NCBI GenBank assembly: GCA_016124585.1
Contig: WGNL01000020.1
Span: 124,001 to 188,000, forward strand
DNA from: Bacteroidota bacterium
GTDB taxonomy: Bacteria; Bacteroidota; Bacteroidia; Chitinophagales; Saprospiraceae
DNA: 64,000 nucleotides
Direction of reading: 5' to 3'
The position numbers and the translations under genes are program-made. The notes beneath the pieces were generated by a model. That model made no database searches and was not told the origin of the DNA. It was given only the letters and a program-made list of their open reading frames with translations. Position 1 is the first letter of the stretch; each line of letters opens with the position of its first letter. Shown in pieces: positions 15,978 to 24,966 of this stretch.

Positions 15978-17162
15978 TTATCGGGTGGATATGAAGTAAG
16001 TAACAAAAAATGAAAGCAGGGCTAAACTCAGGCCTGCCACGAATATAAGATAGCACAATCGCAGCAGTCGGAATTTTTGACCAAGTGATATGCCTAAATA
16101 ATATAGGTCATTGACAAACGAAGAATCTAAGTTTTCCCGGTCGGCAACCACTTCTTTGATACTTGCTTGGTATTGATCTATTGGGATTTGATAGAAATTT
16201 CCGAAAAAGAAAAGGTTTGTTTTACCAGTTTTCAATAGCTTAAGATCGGTCTCACCGTTCACTTTCACAGGTCTGGTGGAGAGGGTAGCTACAATCATGC
16301 AGGCAACGCTGGTCAGCAAAAAAATGGCACCCGGAATTATTAAGTAGGAAGTTCCAGAGAGGAATTTCGCAAAGGCAGGAAGCCCAATTGTAACAATCAT
16401 GGCATTCACGCTCAGCATCAAATTCGCCTTGCTATCGGCGATGCTGGTGAGGTCAATATGGTTGCGAAGCGCCGTTTTGAACATGGTTCGAGCGCCACTG
16501 TTGGCGCTGATGCTGGAATTCTTTGCTGCATTCAGCATGCCTTTGAGCATTGCCTGGTGCGACTTTTTTAGTTTTTTGATGTTCTTTTCCTTCTGTTTCC
16601 CAAAAAGGGTTTCAGCCTGACTGGTGTGAAAAGCATGGCCTTTCATGCGCTTCAGGAGACGTTCTACCCACGCTATTTCATCAATTTTTTCCTTGGAGCC
16701 ATTCGCTTCTTCCTTGCGAAGCCGTTCAGTCCGCTCCAAAAACGATTTGTCGCCATAAAAACTGTAGCATACATCAAGAAACAATTTTTCCAAAGTTGTT
16801 TCGGGCTCATGTTTCGGCTCAAGTGCAGCGAGGAGGGTTTCCACAAGCGCCGTTAATTCAACACCTGCTTTATTGTGCTGCAAAAAATCAGAAGCAGCTT
16901 GACTACTTTTTACCCAATATTTTTTCCCTCCATCCATATAGCCTACTACATGAAAAATAGTGGCAAGCCTCAATGCCTCCGTCTCTAGTTTATCTAGTGC
17001 GGCCTCTTCCGCTAGCTGCTCAGCAGCAGCAAAGGTTTGTTCCAAGTAATTTTCGTTGTGAAAATAAACATGGCTTGGCAAGTCAGTTTCGAGTTGGTTC
17101 TTCACCTCCTCTAGTGCGCTGTTGGTCAGCACAATTTTGTGGGCAAGGGTTTGTACGGGCAT
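15978..17162 (-). CDS. Pycsar-effector-domain (DUF5706) membrane protein with degenerate HD domain
   Basis: 394 residues from the ATG at 17162 (a longer frame to 17213 would overlap the upstream small ORF). The N-terminal half aligns by eye with HD-family hydrolases, but the ligand motifs are changed: FHNENYLEQ where YHNxxHT is usual, FHVVGY where FHDxGY is usual, LDVCYSFYG where DADLSxLG is usual. The C-terminal about 165 residues are the Pycsar effector domain: NHIDLTSIADSKANLMLSVNAMI, two TM helices, RPV, NLFFFGNFY and LYYLGISLGQKFRLLRLCY, then two more TM helices. No cyclase gene is nearby. Co-transcribed with the 34-residue ORF from an ECF-type promoter. Confidence 0.85.
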   Translation of the reverse strand: MPVQTLAHKIVLTNSALEEVKNQLETDLPSHVYFHNENYLEQTFAAAEQLAEEAALDKLETEALRLATIFHVVGYMDGGKKYWVKSSQAASDFLQHNKAGVELTALVETLLAALEPKHEPETTLEKLFLDVCYSFYGDKSFLERTERLRKEEANGSKEKIDEIAWVERLLKRMKGHAFHTSQAETLFGKQKEKNIKKLKKSHQAMLKGMLNAAKNSSISANSGARTMFKTALRNHIDLTSIADSKANLMLSVNAMIVTIGLPAFAKFLSGTSYLIIPGAIFLLTSVACMIVATLSTRPVKVNGETDLKLLKTGKTNLFFFGNFYQIPIDQYQASIKEVVADRENLDSSFVNDLYYLGISLGQKFRLLRLCYLIFVAGLSLALLSFFVTYFISTR

Positions 17163-17182
17163 GTTATGGAAATTGTTGTTGA

Positions 17183-17287
17183 TTATCCCAATATGGACAG
17201 CATGAACACACACATCTGCACACTCATGACTGTTACAAAAAGAAGGGCTGATAAGGCAAGGATGATGATTTTAGTATTCGATTTCAT
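17183..17287 (-). CDS. 34-residue single-span membrane peptide
   Basis: Small ORF starting MKSNTKIIILALSALLFVTV with one TM helix. It begins about 16 nt after the predicted start site of an ECF-type promoter and ends 20 nt before the ATG of the Pycsar-domain gene. This spacing suggests a two-gene operon and a real product. No family is recognised. Confidence 0.6.
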   Translation of the reverse strand: MKSNTKIIILALSALLFVTVMSVQMCVFMLSILG

Positions 17288-17309
17288 GTCGCTGGAATTT
17301 AATTAAGCG

Positions 17310-17337
17310 TAAAACGGTGAGAGTTTGCGGATGTTCA
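17310..17337 (-). promoter_or_regulatory. ECF-type promoter of the Pycsar-domain operon
   Basis: Minus strand TGAACA (17337-17332), 15 bases, CGTTTTACGC (from 17316). Matches the shared element up to the last two bases. It helps fix the true start of the downstream gene at 17162. Confidence 0.7.
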
Positions 17338-17360
17338 TTCACCACATTTTTCCACGCCCA

Positions 17361-20300
17361 TTAAAACTCATATCCCAACGCTGCCGTAAACCGCTGCCCT
17401 TCCACAGTTTTCATTAGACTAAAAGTTAAAGAGATAAAATCTAGCGGTGAGGCGAAAATACCGCCACCATAGCTGTAGTGCCAGGTATCTGAATGCTCGC
17501 CGTCACTCCAGACCCGACCGTAATCGAAGGCCGGGACAATGCCGAATGACACAGGCATGCCCAACGTCCGGCTAGAGAAAATCCGCCAACGTAGGTCCGT
17601 ATTATGGTAAAAAACACTGCGCCCGGTGAATCTCCCAGAGTTGAAGCCCCTCATGCTCAGGTGGCCGCCGAGGTGTTCAGCTTGGCTACCTCCAAGTGAC
17701 GGTGCATTGAAGAAATCAAAATCTCCAAAATTGTGGCTACCCCCTACCCTAGTGGCTAGCACAAGGTGCTTGTTGCGGTCAATCGGAATGTACAGCCCCA
17801 AAGCACCACCAACGTTGATATAATTTCGCACAGGATGCTGAACATTGGCCTCCCAACTAGCAAAGCTGCGAAAATCAACGCCCTTCGTAGGGTTCCATTT
17901 TTTGTCAATATTGGTATATTCCAATTTGGCATCTATTCCTGCAAAGTATTGATAATCAAACACATCTGGGTTAATACCTTCTTCGGTAATGTCCAAATAA
18001 GTACCCTCCCGACGATTTACTTTCACGGCCTTTCCTCGCGGGCCGAATGAATATAGAAGGCCTCCATCCGTTTGGTGTTTCATGGAAGCTATCAGGTTAT
18101 AGCGTTCCATTTGTACCCGATAAAAACTCAGTGGCATATCTTCGAGCCGTTTGGTGTCATTGCCCAAGCCGAAAAAATTGTTGACGTAACGGGGTGTTTC
18201 CACCGAGGCCTCCAGCACAAAATCATGCTTACCCAGCAGTCGCTGGTAGTCGCCCAAGTAGCGGAAATAGTAGCCGTGGGTGGAGAACGCAGCCTGACCC
18301 GCCAGTTGGTGGATGTTTACCGAACGGAAGCCGTTCCGATGGATATTTACGCTAGCACCCATGAAAAGTGCGTCGTCAGGGTTGTACCCGATTATCGGCA
18401 TCCCAACGATTTGGTCAACGGGATTTTCCCTGAAAAACCAGTTGTTTCGCTCATAGTCGTTTTGGCGGCAATCCTTTGTTTCACTGTCACCTTTTACATT
18501 GTTATCCTCCATTAAGTCGTCATGTATGATGGTCTTGCGCCGCAGCCCTGACACTTTGGATTCATCTTTAAACTTGTCCTCGTCCACCCCACCAATGAGC
18601 CGTACCACAGGGGATTTCTTTACTTTTCCTTCAACCTCGAATTCGTCATCGCCTTCCAGCCCGAATATTCTGATTTCCTCCGTTACCTCGTTTTCAAAGG
18701 TGCGTTCGTATATCTTTTGCAACTCCTTGCCGTCATTAGCTTTTTCAAAAATGGTCACCTTGGTTTCCTTGTTATTTAGGCGGTTCACCTTTATCAAGTT
18801 TTCTTTTTGTGTGGCAATGACCTCCACTTTGCGGTTCAGGTCTTCGTACCACCAGCGGGCAGTTTGCATCAAATTGTCCCGGCGGGATTTGATGTTTTTA
18901 ATCAACTCCGGCGCCATTTCTTGATAAAGGCCGGGCGGCAACCACTTCATTCCCTGTTCAATGGAAGCATCTGTCAGGTGCTCCTGCACATATTTCACCT
19001 CCTTTTCCCAATCCTCCCAAGATAGTTCGTTCAGGAAAAAATGATCCACGTCACGGGCTTGCCAAGGCAACCATTTTGCCTCCCACTTATGCAGTTTATC
19101 ATCGTAGGAACTGGTGGAACGGAACTGTGGCACTACAAGCCGGCTTGCGAAAAAAACGAGGCCACCGTATTTGGCGAAAGCTTGGTCACGATCGCGAGGG
19201 ATAGGCTGGTATAGTGTTTTTTCTGTGCCTTTAATTGGCTTCGTCGCCCAGCGCCATTGGTCGGGGTGGCGGTCCCAGTCGCCGATGATGACGTCGAAAA
19301 GTCGGCTGCGAAGCACCAACGGCTGGTCAATCACCGCCTTGTCGTTCTCCATGCGCTTCTCTATCGTCTTGCCTGTACTCACGATTTTATCCGAAAAACC
19401 AAAACTGTAGAGGTTGCTCCAGTCCTCGTCAGGCCGTTCCTCAAAATGGTAAAGTTTGCCAGCGAATTCGTTATAAACCCCTAATCGTGGCTGTTTCGGT
19501 ACACACACCAGTGAAGGGTTCGTATGGTAAATGCCAATGGCGTCTTCCATTGGTTTTAGTAGGTAAGCTGCGTAGGGGTTTGCCGCCGTATATCCAAACT
19601 CAAGGATGTCCTTCGCAAAGGTTTTATTGAATGGGTAAAACAGTTTTTCGGCACTTTTTTTCAAGCCCCGGATTTGATAGAGGCGGCTCTTGTCATCGGT
19701 TTCCAGCCGGATGGAGATGGTCTGAAAGCCACCACCTTTTTTGATGGCCCTAAGCCCACCTGCCGTTTTGCCCAAGTCAAGTACGGGTACTTTTATTTTT
19801 TGAAAATAATAGTCTGTATAAAGTTTACCCCACATTAGGTCGTTCAGGTCGAGGATATCACCTTTTTTCATCACGGAAACCTCCACGCTGTCCTCCTTGG
19901 CCTTGTATTCCTCAAATGCTTTAGGGATTTTTTCCTTCGGAACAGGCAATGCTTCTTTTATTTTTTGACGATAAAAAACCTCGCCCGATATGGCCATGTT
20001 TGCGCGTTCTTTTTTGGTTGTTTGCGCAATGGGGCCACCTTGCGGAACTGACGCCTGAGTTTGCTCGGAGCTTACTGCCTTGTTTTTTTCACCTTCCTTT
20101 TGGCGAACAAATTCGACCCAAGCCTCACCATCCTGATAAAAATCGACCACTGCAAAACCTTGGCTCCCCCCGTAGGCCATCTTGGCAGATTTGTCCAGTT
20201 TCGTTGGGCTGTTCAGCGAACCTGCTCCGCTCACGATATGTGCCAACTCACCATGCATTTCCAATTGCATATTGTGCTCATGCCCAGCTGCATATATAAT

Positions 20301-21206
20301 ATTTCCATGTTGCCGCCCCAAGCCTTCTACACCATCAATATAATCCTTATAAACAGGGAAAGAAGTTTCCTGCCTGCTAGCCGTTAGCCTATCGCCCACT
20401 ATCATTGCTGTACCAACTACTGGCATAGGGATATGGCGCAGTGGGTGTGCATCGGAGGGAGGATAGAGATTGTCACGAAGGGCAAACTGGTCGCTTTGCC
20501 AACCTGCCGAATAAATGGGATGATGCGCTACGACCAGCAGATTTTTGCCAGCAAAATCCTTCGCTGCGTTACCAGCTTCTTCGAAAAAACTGCCTCTGGA
20601 ACGAAATTCACAAGACTCGTTTAACTCTGGTTCACTGTCCCAATCGGCCATATACCACTGGCTGTCTATTACCAGAATGCCAAGTTTATCGGTCAGTTCC
20701 TTAACTTCTGGGCCACTGCACCCATCGCCAGGTAGGAAGACGTCGTCCCGGTCCAAGTATTCTTCGATGAATTTTTGCTGGCGTCGGAGGCCATCAACCC
20801 CATCGGCGGCCCAGTCGTAATTGCCGGGCAGAAAGATGATTTTGCCTTTGTAGTTTTTCAGGATTTCCAGTTGGGCTTTTAGCTCATGTTCTGCGCGTTC
20901 TCGTTTATCCGCTTTTTTGCCAGGCAATCCATCCGGTATTGCGTTGTTGCCAAGGAATACCACGGCACTGTTCTTTGGCGCTTTTTCGAGTGCCTGACGC
21001 AGCAGTTCAAGCCCTGCACTATGTTTGCCTTTCGGTGATGCACCAGCATCTCCAATTAAGTAAACTTGGTAGTCTAGCTTTTTGTCAGGTAAAGTTTGTG
21101 TCTTCCAATCTTGACTGGATTCGTCTAAGTTCAACTTGTAATTGGCACACGAATAGTGTAGGCAAACTGCCAACAGCAGCATGCCCAGTATCTTTATGGC
21201 TTTCAT
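17361..21206 (-). CDS. Metallophosphoesterase-like / BamA-type barrel fusion lipoprotein
   Basis: 1281 residues. A lipoprotein signal (LHYSCAN) comes first, then a calcineurin-like phosphoesterase region (about 45-370) with LIGDAG, AHHPIYSAG and AAGHEHN. Two ligand motifs are altered: LGNNAIPDG instead of LGDNxYPxG, and PGNYDW instead of PGNHDW. A middle region (about 380-860) contains FDVIIGDWDRHPDQWRW and PIPRDRDQAF, reminiscent of atypical kinase catalytic loops. The C-terminal about 350 residues are a BamA/TamA-like surface-antigen barrel ending in AALGYEF. It is probably anchored in the outer membrane. Co-transcribed with the 64-residue protein (25 bp gap). Confidence 0.85.
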   Translation of the reverse strand: MKAIKILGMLLLAVCLHYSCANYKLNLDESSQDWKTQTLPDKKLDYQVYLIGDAGASPKGKHSAGLELLRQALEKAPKNSAVVFLGNNAIPDGLPGKKADKRERAEHELKAQLEILKNYKGKIIFLPGNYDWAADGVDGLRRQQKFIEEYLDRDDVFLPGDGCSGPEVKELTDKLGILVIDSQWYMADWDSEPELNESCEFRSRGSFFEEAGNAAKDFAGKNLLVVAHHPIYSAGWQSDQFALRDNLYPPSDAHPLRHIPMPVVGTAMIVGDRLTASRQETSFPVYKDYIDGVEGLGRQHGNIIYAAGHEHNMQLEMHGELAHIVSGAGSLNSPTKLDKSAKMAYGGSQGFAVVDFYQDGEAWVEFVRQKEGEKNKAVSSEQTQASVPQGGPIAQTTKKERANMAISGEVFYRQKIKEALPVPKEKIPKAFEEYKAKEDSVEVSVMKKGDILDLNDLMWGKLYTDYYFQKIKVPVLDLGKTAGGLRAIKKGGGFQTISIRLETDDKSRLYQIRGLKKSAEKLFYPFNKTFAKDILEFGYTAANPYAAYLLKPMEDAIGIYHTNPSLVCVPKQPRLGVYNEFAGKLYHFEERPDEDWSNLYSFGFSDKIVSTGKTIEKRMENDKAVIDQPLVLRSRLFDVIIGDWDRHPDQWRWATKPIKGTEKTLYQPIPRDRDQAFAKYGGLVFFASRLVVPQFRSTSSYDDKLHKWEAKWLPWQARDVDHFFLNELSWEDWEKEVKYVQEHLTDASIEQGMKWLPPGLYQEMAPELIKNIKSRRDNLMQTARWWYEDLNRKVEVIATQKENLIKVNRLNNKETKVTIFEKANDGKELQKIYERTFENEVTEEIRIFGLEGDDEFEVEGKVKKSPVVRLIGGVDEDKFKDESKVSGLRRKTIIHDDLMEDNNVKGDSETKDCRQNDYERNNWFFRENPVDQIVGMPIIGYNPDDALFMGASVNIHRNGFRSVNIHQLAGQAAFSTHGYYFRYLGDYQRLLGKHDFVLEASVETPRYVNNFFGLGNDTKRLEDMPLSFYRVQMERYNLIASMKHQTDGGLLYSFGPRGKAVKVNRREGTYLDITEEGINPDVFDYQYFAGIDAKLEYTNIDKKWNPTKGVDFRSFASWEANVQHPVRNYINVGGALGLYIPIDRNKHLVLATRVGGSHNFGDFDFFNAPSLGGSQAEHLGGHLSMRGFNSGRFTGRSVFYHNTDLRWRIFSSRTLGMPVSFGIVPAFDYGRVWSDGEHSDTWHYSYGGGIFASPLDFISLTFSLMKTVEGQRFTAALGYEF

Positions 21207-21230
21207 CTTATTTGTATTTTGGAATGCGAA

Positions 21231-21425
21231 CTAAACTTCTGAGCGGGAGCGGATGGATTGGATCAGCCCAATGCCTGAAAGGAAAAAAAGACCGCCTAGC
21301 AGTGCGAGCGCCCATGAGTTAATGCCGATATATTCTGTTTTATCGAATATGCCCAGTACACCGGGAATAAGGCCCAGCAGACCAAAGGCGACCAAAATGG
21401 TCCCCAAGATTTTTTTCGTTTCCAT
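21231..21425 (-). CDS. 64-residue two-span membrane protein
   Basis: Two hydrophobic helices (about 6-26 and 37-56) separated by a short loop (FDKTEYIGINSW), with a basic tail SIRSRSEV. The start codon follows a moderate ECF-type promoter (21470-21499). It precedes the phosphoesterase/barrel gene by 25 bp, so the two are one transcript. No named family. Confidence 0.75.
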   Translation of the reverse strand: METKKILGTILVAFGLLGLIPGVLGIFDKTEYIGINSWALALLGGLFFLSGIGLIQSIRSRSEV

Positions 21426-21469
21426 GACTCAAAAATTAAAGGGTGAATTTTGCTCCAAAAGGAGTTGGA

Positions 21470-21499
21470 GTTAAAAAGGAAGAAGCCCGTAAATGTTCA
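21470..21499 (-). promoter_or_regulatory. Moderate ECF-type promoter
   Basis: Minus strand TGAACA (21499-21494), 15 bases, CTTTTTAAC: exact -35 and spacing, two mismatches in the -10. Drives 21231-21425 and probably 17361-21206. Confidence 0.45.
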
Positions 21500-21509
21500 A
21501 CTAAGTTAA

Positions 21510-21881
21510 TTAAAGCAGGTTTGCAATGTGCTGCTCAATGGTTCGGGCTGGCACCATTCCAGAAAAGTGGTCGGAAATTTCGCCGTTTTGGAACAAGTAA
21601 ATGGCGGGCAAGCGGCGAATACCCATTTGGTGGGATACGTTTTTTGTTTCTTCGATATCTATTCGGTAAAAGCCCATTTTGTCTTGATAGTCATCGGCAA
21701 TGCCCTCAATGATAGAGTCCATGATGGTGCCTTCACCTAGCCAATCGGCTGTAAATACCACTAAAAAAGGTTTACTCGCCCTGCCTTTCAACAAGGCATT
21801 AAACTCTTCTTCCCCTATGGTCTGATATGTAACGGAATCATTCAAGTTAATAAATACGGCTTGGTTTGATAATCGTGACAC
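21510..21881 (-). CDS. Thioredoxin-fold protein lacking CXXC
   Basis: 123 residues with a clear thioredoxin fold: PFLVVFTADWLGEGTIM at strand 3/helix 2, FYRIDIEETKNVSHQMGIRRLPAIYLFQNGE with the cis-Pro region, and a C-terminal helix. The usual WCGPC active site is replaced by WLGEG, so both redox cysteines are missing. It cannot be a classical disulfide reductase and more likely binds a partner. A weak ECF-type promoter (21921-21950) is upstream. Confidence 0.85.
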   Translation of the reverse strand: MSRLSNQAVFINLNDSVTYQTIGEEEFNALLKGRASKPFLVVFTADWLGEGTIMDSIIEGIADDYQDKMGFYRIDIEETKNVSHQMGIRRLPAIYLFQNGEISDHFSGMVPARTIEQHIANLL

Positions 21882-21920
21882 AAAACTAATTTTTCAAAAC
21901 GAAATCAATATATACACGCA

Positions 21921-21950
21921 TCTAAAATGAATTACCAAGTAACATGTTCA
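21921..21950 (-). promoter_or_regulatory. Weak ECF-type promoter
   Basis: Minus strand TGAACA (21950-21945), 15 bases, CATTTTAGA. Exact -35 and spacer, imperfect -10. It lies 40 bp before the thioredoxin-fold gene. Confidence 0.4.
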
Positions 21951-22098
21951 CGTTAAATTAAATTGCTTCCAATAATGCTGTCTCAAAAAGTTTGCTAATT
22001 TTACAGCCCTTATTGACCCGCCAGATGTTTGCTTTCGCATATTAATGCAAAGTCCTTGGTTAAAAAAACGAGGCCAAGTAAACAAATCAAATACATTT

Positions 22099-24363
22099 AT
22101 GCAGCTTAGTAACGCATCGCCGTACCCCATCCAGTACGACCTATCGAACTGTGAACACGAACCTCTTCCTTTTATTGCAACTGTACAATCGCATGCGTGC
22201 TTGGTTGCTTGCAAAGTCCAAGATTGGACAATTACCCAGGTTTCCAGTAACGCTGGTGAATTATTGGGTATTGCTGCGACCGACCTACTTCAACAACCTT
22301 TAGGAAACAAGTTCCCAGAAACAACTTTTGCTAGCATACTTTCTGCTGTGGCAAAAGGCAACGAATACCTTGCCGCAAATCCGGTGCGCATAAATATGCC
22401 CAATGGTCAGGCTCAAAACTGGTTGAATTGCCTCATCCATCCCCAAGGTGAAGTCTATGTTCTGGAATTCGAGCCGTTTGACGAAGATACCATCAACTAC
22501 CGGATGCAGCGAACCATCAGTGAAGCCATGTATCGCATCCAATACAGTGAAACTTTGCAAGAGGTTTTTCAGACGGCAGCTGAAGAGCTGAAGTCAATAA
22601 TTGGCTACGACAGGGTCATGATATACCAATTTGACGAAGCTGGCCATGGTACGGTGATGGCCGAAGCAAAGGAGCCAGCCTTGGAAGCATTCTTGGGACT
22701 GCGATACCCTGCATCTGATATTCCGCCGCAGGCTAGGGCCTTGTTCCTGAAGAATCCAGCCCGCATAATTTCTGATGTTTTGGCGGAACCAGCCCAAATT
22801 TTACCGCCTATTTCACCATTGACTGGCCAACCACTCGACTTGACCGACTTTGTCGGGAGGGGTGTTTCCCCTATTCATTTGGAGTATTTGCGGAACATGG
22901 GCGTCCGGGCAAGCATGAGCATTGCCATTGTTTTTGAGGAAAAACTTTGGGGACTTATTTCCTGCCACCACTACTCACCTAAGTCAACCGGCCATTTCAA
23001 ACGCACAACTGCTTGGTTTTTGGGCAAGTTAATAAGTGGACACTTAAGTTTGCGTTCCGCAAACGAGCACCGCAAGTCAGTGATGAAAGCCAATGTCGTC
23101 AAGTCGAAACTGTTTGAACAGATGTCGGTAAACTGGGACTTGGTGGAGGGGCTGACAACCGGGCCTGTGACCATGCTCGACTTGCATGACAGCGGTGGGG
23201 CTGCCATTTTTCATGAGGGCAAACTCAATGTTCTGGGAGAAGCGCCACCCAAACCTGCGCTGCAAGAACTAATTAAATGGCTGGATGGAAACTTACAGGA
23301 AACAGTGTACAGCACTAACGAGCTTCCAAAGCATTTCGCACCTGCTAGGGACTGGAAAGACAAAGCCTGCGGCCTACTTGCCGTTCGCCTCTCCAACGAT
23401 GCACCCAGCGACTACTTACTATGGTTCCGACCAGAAGTAATCCAAACAGTTAATTGGGGTGGAAATCCCAGCAAAGCTGTCACAAAGACCGCTGACAACG
23501 TAAGAATCAGTCCACGTAAGTCTTTTTCAAAATGGACAGAACTCGTTCAAAATACTGCGAAACCTTGGTTGGATTATGAGTTGGAAACTGTGGTTTCGCT
23601 TCGCAACGATGTCAAGGATTTTATCTTCCAGAAATATCGCCAAGTTCAGCAAACCAACAAGGAACTCACTGAAGCTTATGAAGACATGGAAGCATTCAGC
23701 TACTCCATTTCTCATGATTTACGGGCACCATTGCGAACAATTGAAGGGTATTCCGACCTTTTATTAGAAGATTATGGCGAGGTCTTGGGTGAAAACGGCA
23801 ATCACTTTATTTCAACCATTAAGGACAGCGCTGCCAAATTGAACGAATTGATCATCGGGCTGTTGGCTTATACAAGAGCCAAGCGCCAACAACTTATCCT
23901 TAATTCCGTCTCTTTGGACGAAGTGGTGAGGCTAGAATCAAACCTTTTGATGCAAGATGCCTTGCGACAGAGCCGAAACATAGAACTTCGAATAGGAGAG
24001 AATCTTCCAACCGTACTTGCTGATAAACCAGCACTGACTATTTTAGTAAAAAACCTGCTATCGAACGCATTCAAGTACACAACTAATTCTAATCCATCAA
24101 TTATCGAAATCGGCGGAGACCAATCCGAGGGGTACGTTAGTTTTTATGTGCGTGACAACGGCATCGGCTTTGACATGCAGTACACTGACCGCATATTCGG
24201 CGTTTTCAACCGACTCGTTAATGATGACCAGTTTGAAGGTACGGGCATTGGCTTAGCCATTGTCAAACGTATTATAGAAAAACACGGCGGTGCTATCTCG
24301 GTAGAAAGCGTACCGAACCAAGGCACAACGTTTTTTGTGAGAATGCCCAATATTGATCATTGA
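22099..24363 (+). CDS. bphP: Bacteriophytochrome histidine kinase
   Basis: 754 residues from the ATG at 22099 (an in-frame ATG at 22045 would add 18). PAS (about 10-110) with the biliverdin-attaching Cys in YDLSNCEHEPL; GAF (about 130-300) with RYPASDIPPQAR and the chromophore-pocket SCHHYSPK; PHY (about 310-490) with the tongue motif SPRKSF; then the dimerisation helix (SYSISHDLRAPLRTIEG) and an intact ATPase (NLLSNAFKYT, DNGIGFD, GTGIGLA). It should bind biliverdin and photoconvert with red/far-red light. First gene of an operon with a receiver and the biliverdin-making heme oxygenase. Confidence 0.95.
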   Translation: MQLSNASPYPIQYDLSNCEHEPLPFIATVQSHACLVACKVQDWTITQVSSNAGELLGIAATDLLQQPLGNKFPETTFASILSAVAKGNEYLAANPVRINMPNGQAQNWLNCLIHPQGEVYVLEFEPFDEDTINYRMQRTISEAMYRIQYSETLQEVFQTAAEELKSIIGYDRVMIYQFDEAGHGTVMAEAKEPALEAFLGLRYPASDIPPQARALFLKNPARIISDVLAEPAQILPPISPLTGQPLDLTDFVGRGVSPIHLEYLRNMGVRASMSIAIVFEEKLWGLISCHHYSPKSTGHFKRTTAWFLGKLISGHLSLRSANEHRKSVMKANVVKSKLFEQMSVNWDLVEGLTTGPVTMLDLHDSGGAAIFHEGKLNVLGEAPPKPALQELIKWLDGNLQETVYSTNELPKHFAPARDWKDKACGLLAVRLSNDAPSDYLLWFRPEVIQTVNWGGNPSKAVTKTADNVRISPRKSFSKWTELVQNTAKPWLDYELETVVSLRNDVKDFIFQKYRQVQQTNKELTEAYEDMEAFSYSISHDLRAPLRTIEGYSDLLLEDYGEVLGENGNHFISTIKDSAAKLNELIIGLLAYTRAKRQQLILNSVSLDEVVRLESNLLMQDALRQSRNIELRIGENLPTVLADKPALTILVKNLLSNAFKYTTNSNPSIIEIGGDQSEGYVSFYVRDNGIGFDMQYTDRIFGVFNRLVNDDQFEGTGIGLAIVKRIIEKHGGAISVESVPNQGTTFFVRMPNIDH

Positions 24364-24424
24364 ATTGAAGGGCGCAATTATATTTGTGCGTACCTATCCC
24401 AAATAATTTACAATCTATCCTACT

Positions 24425-24964
24425 ATGTTAGACAGACCATTAAATATCCTTGTAATCGAGGACATGAAAACAGATGCTGAGCTCGTCAAGCGGCAAGTAA
24501 TGAAAATTGCCCCTCAAGCTGTTTTTACTATTGCCCGCAACCGAGCGGAATTTTTTGAAAAAATTGACTGGTCAGTTCCAGATGTGGTGCTGGCAGATTA
24601 TAATCTTCCTGATATCAATGGCCTGGAAGCCCTATTGCATATTCGCAAAAAGTCACCATTTCTACCTTTCATTTTCATTACTGGCATCCTCAACGACGAG
24701 GAGAAAGTGGCAGAGGCCGTGCTTAATGGCGCTTCCGGCTACGTGCTTAAAGAAAACTTATCTGCCCTACCTGAAAAACTGGAAGATGTGCTCCTAAAAG
24801 CTGACGAGCAAAAAAATGCCGCCATGGAGGAAGAACGCCGTTGGCGGGAAGCCGGCCTTAACTTGCAAAAAGTACAGGCGAAACTTTTCAAGACAGCAGA
24901 TTTTGAAGGCAAGCAAGAAATCATGCAACTCATCACGGAAGTACTAAACGCCATTCAGGATTGA
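24425..24964 (+). CDS. Response regulator of the phytochrome operon
   Basis: 179 residues: a CheY-like receiver (about 6-130) with LVIEDMKTDAELV and the phospho-acceptor Asp in VVLADYNLPDINGLE, a conserved Lys in VLKENLS, then a helical, charged C-terminal tail (about 131-179) without a DNA-binding domain. It lies 61 bp after the phytochrome gene, and its stop is 2 bp from the heme oxygenase ATG, so it is the likely phosphate acceptor of the light sensor. Confidence 0.9.
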   Translation: MLDRPLNILVIEDMKTDAELVKRQVMKIAPQAVFTIARNRAEFFEKIDWSVPDVVLADYNLPDINGLEALLHIRKKSPFLPFIFITGILNDEEKVAEAVLNGASGYVLKENLSALPEKLEDVLLKADEQKNAAMEEERRWREAGLNLQKVQAKLFKTADFEGKQEIMQLITEVLNAIQD

Positions 24965-24966
24965 GA

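Noticed and set aside
15978-17213. Complete Pycsar anti-phage operon
   Set aside because: Only the effector-type domain is present. No uridylate/cytidylate cyclase lies near it, and it is under a stress promoter among housekeeping stress genes.
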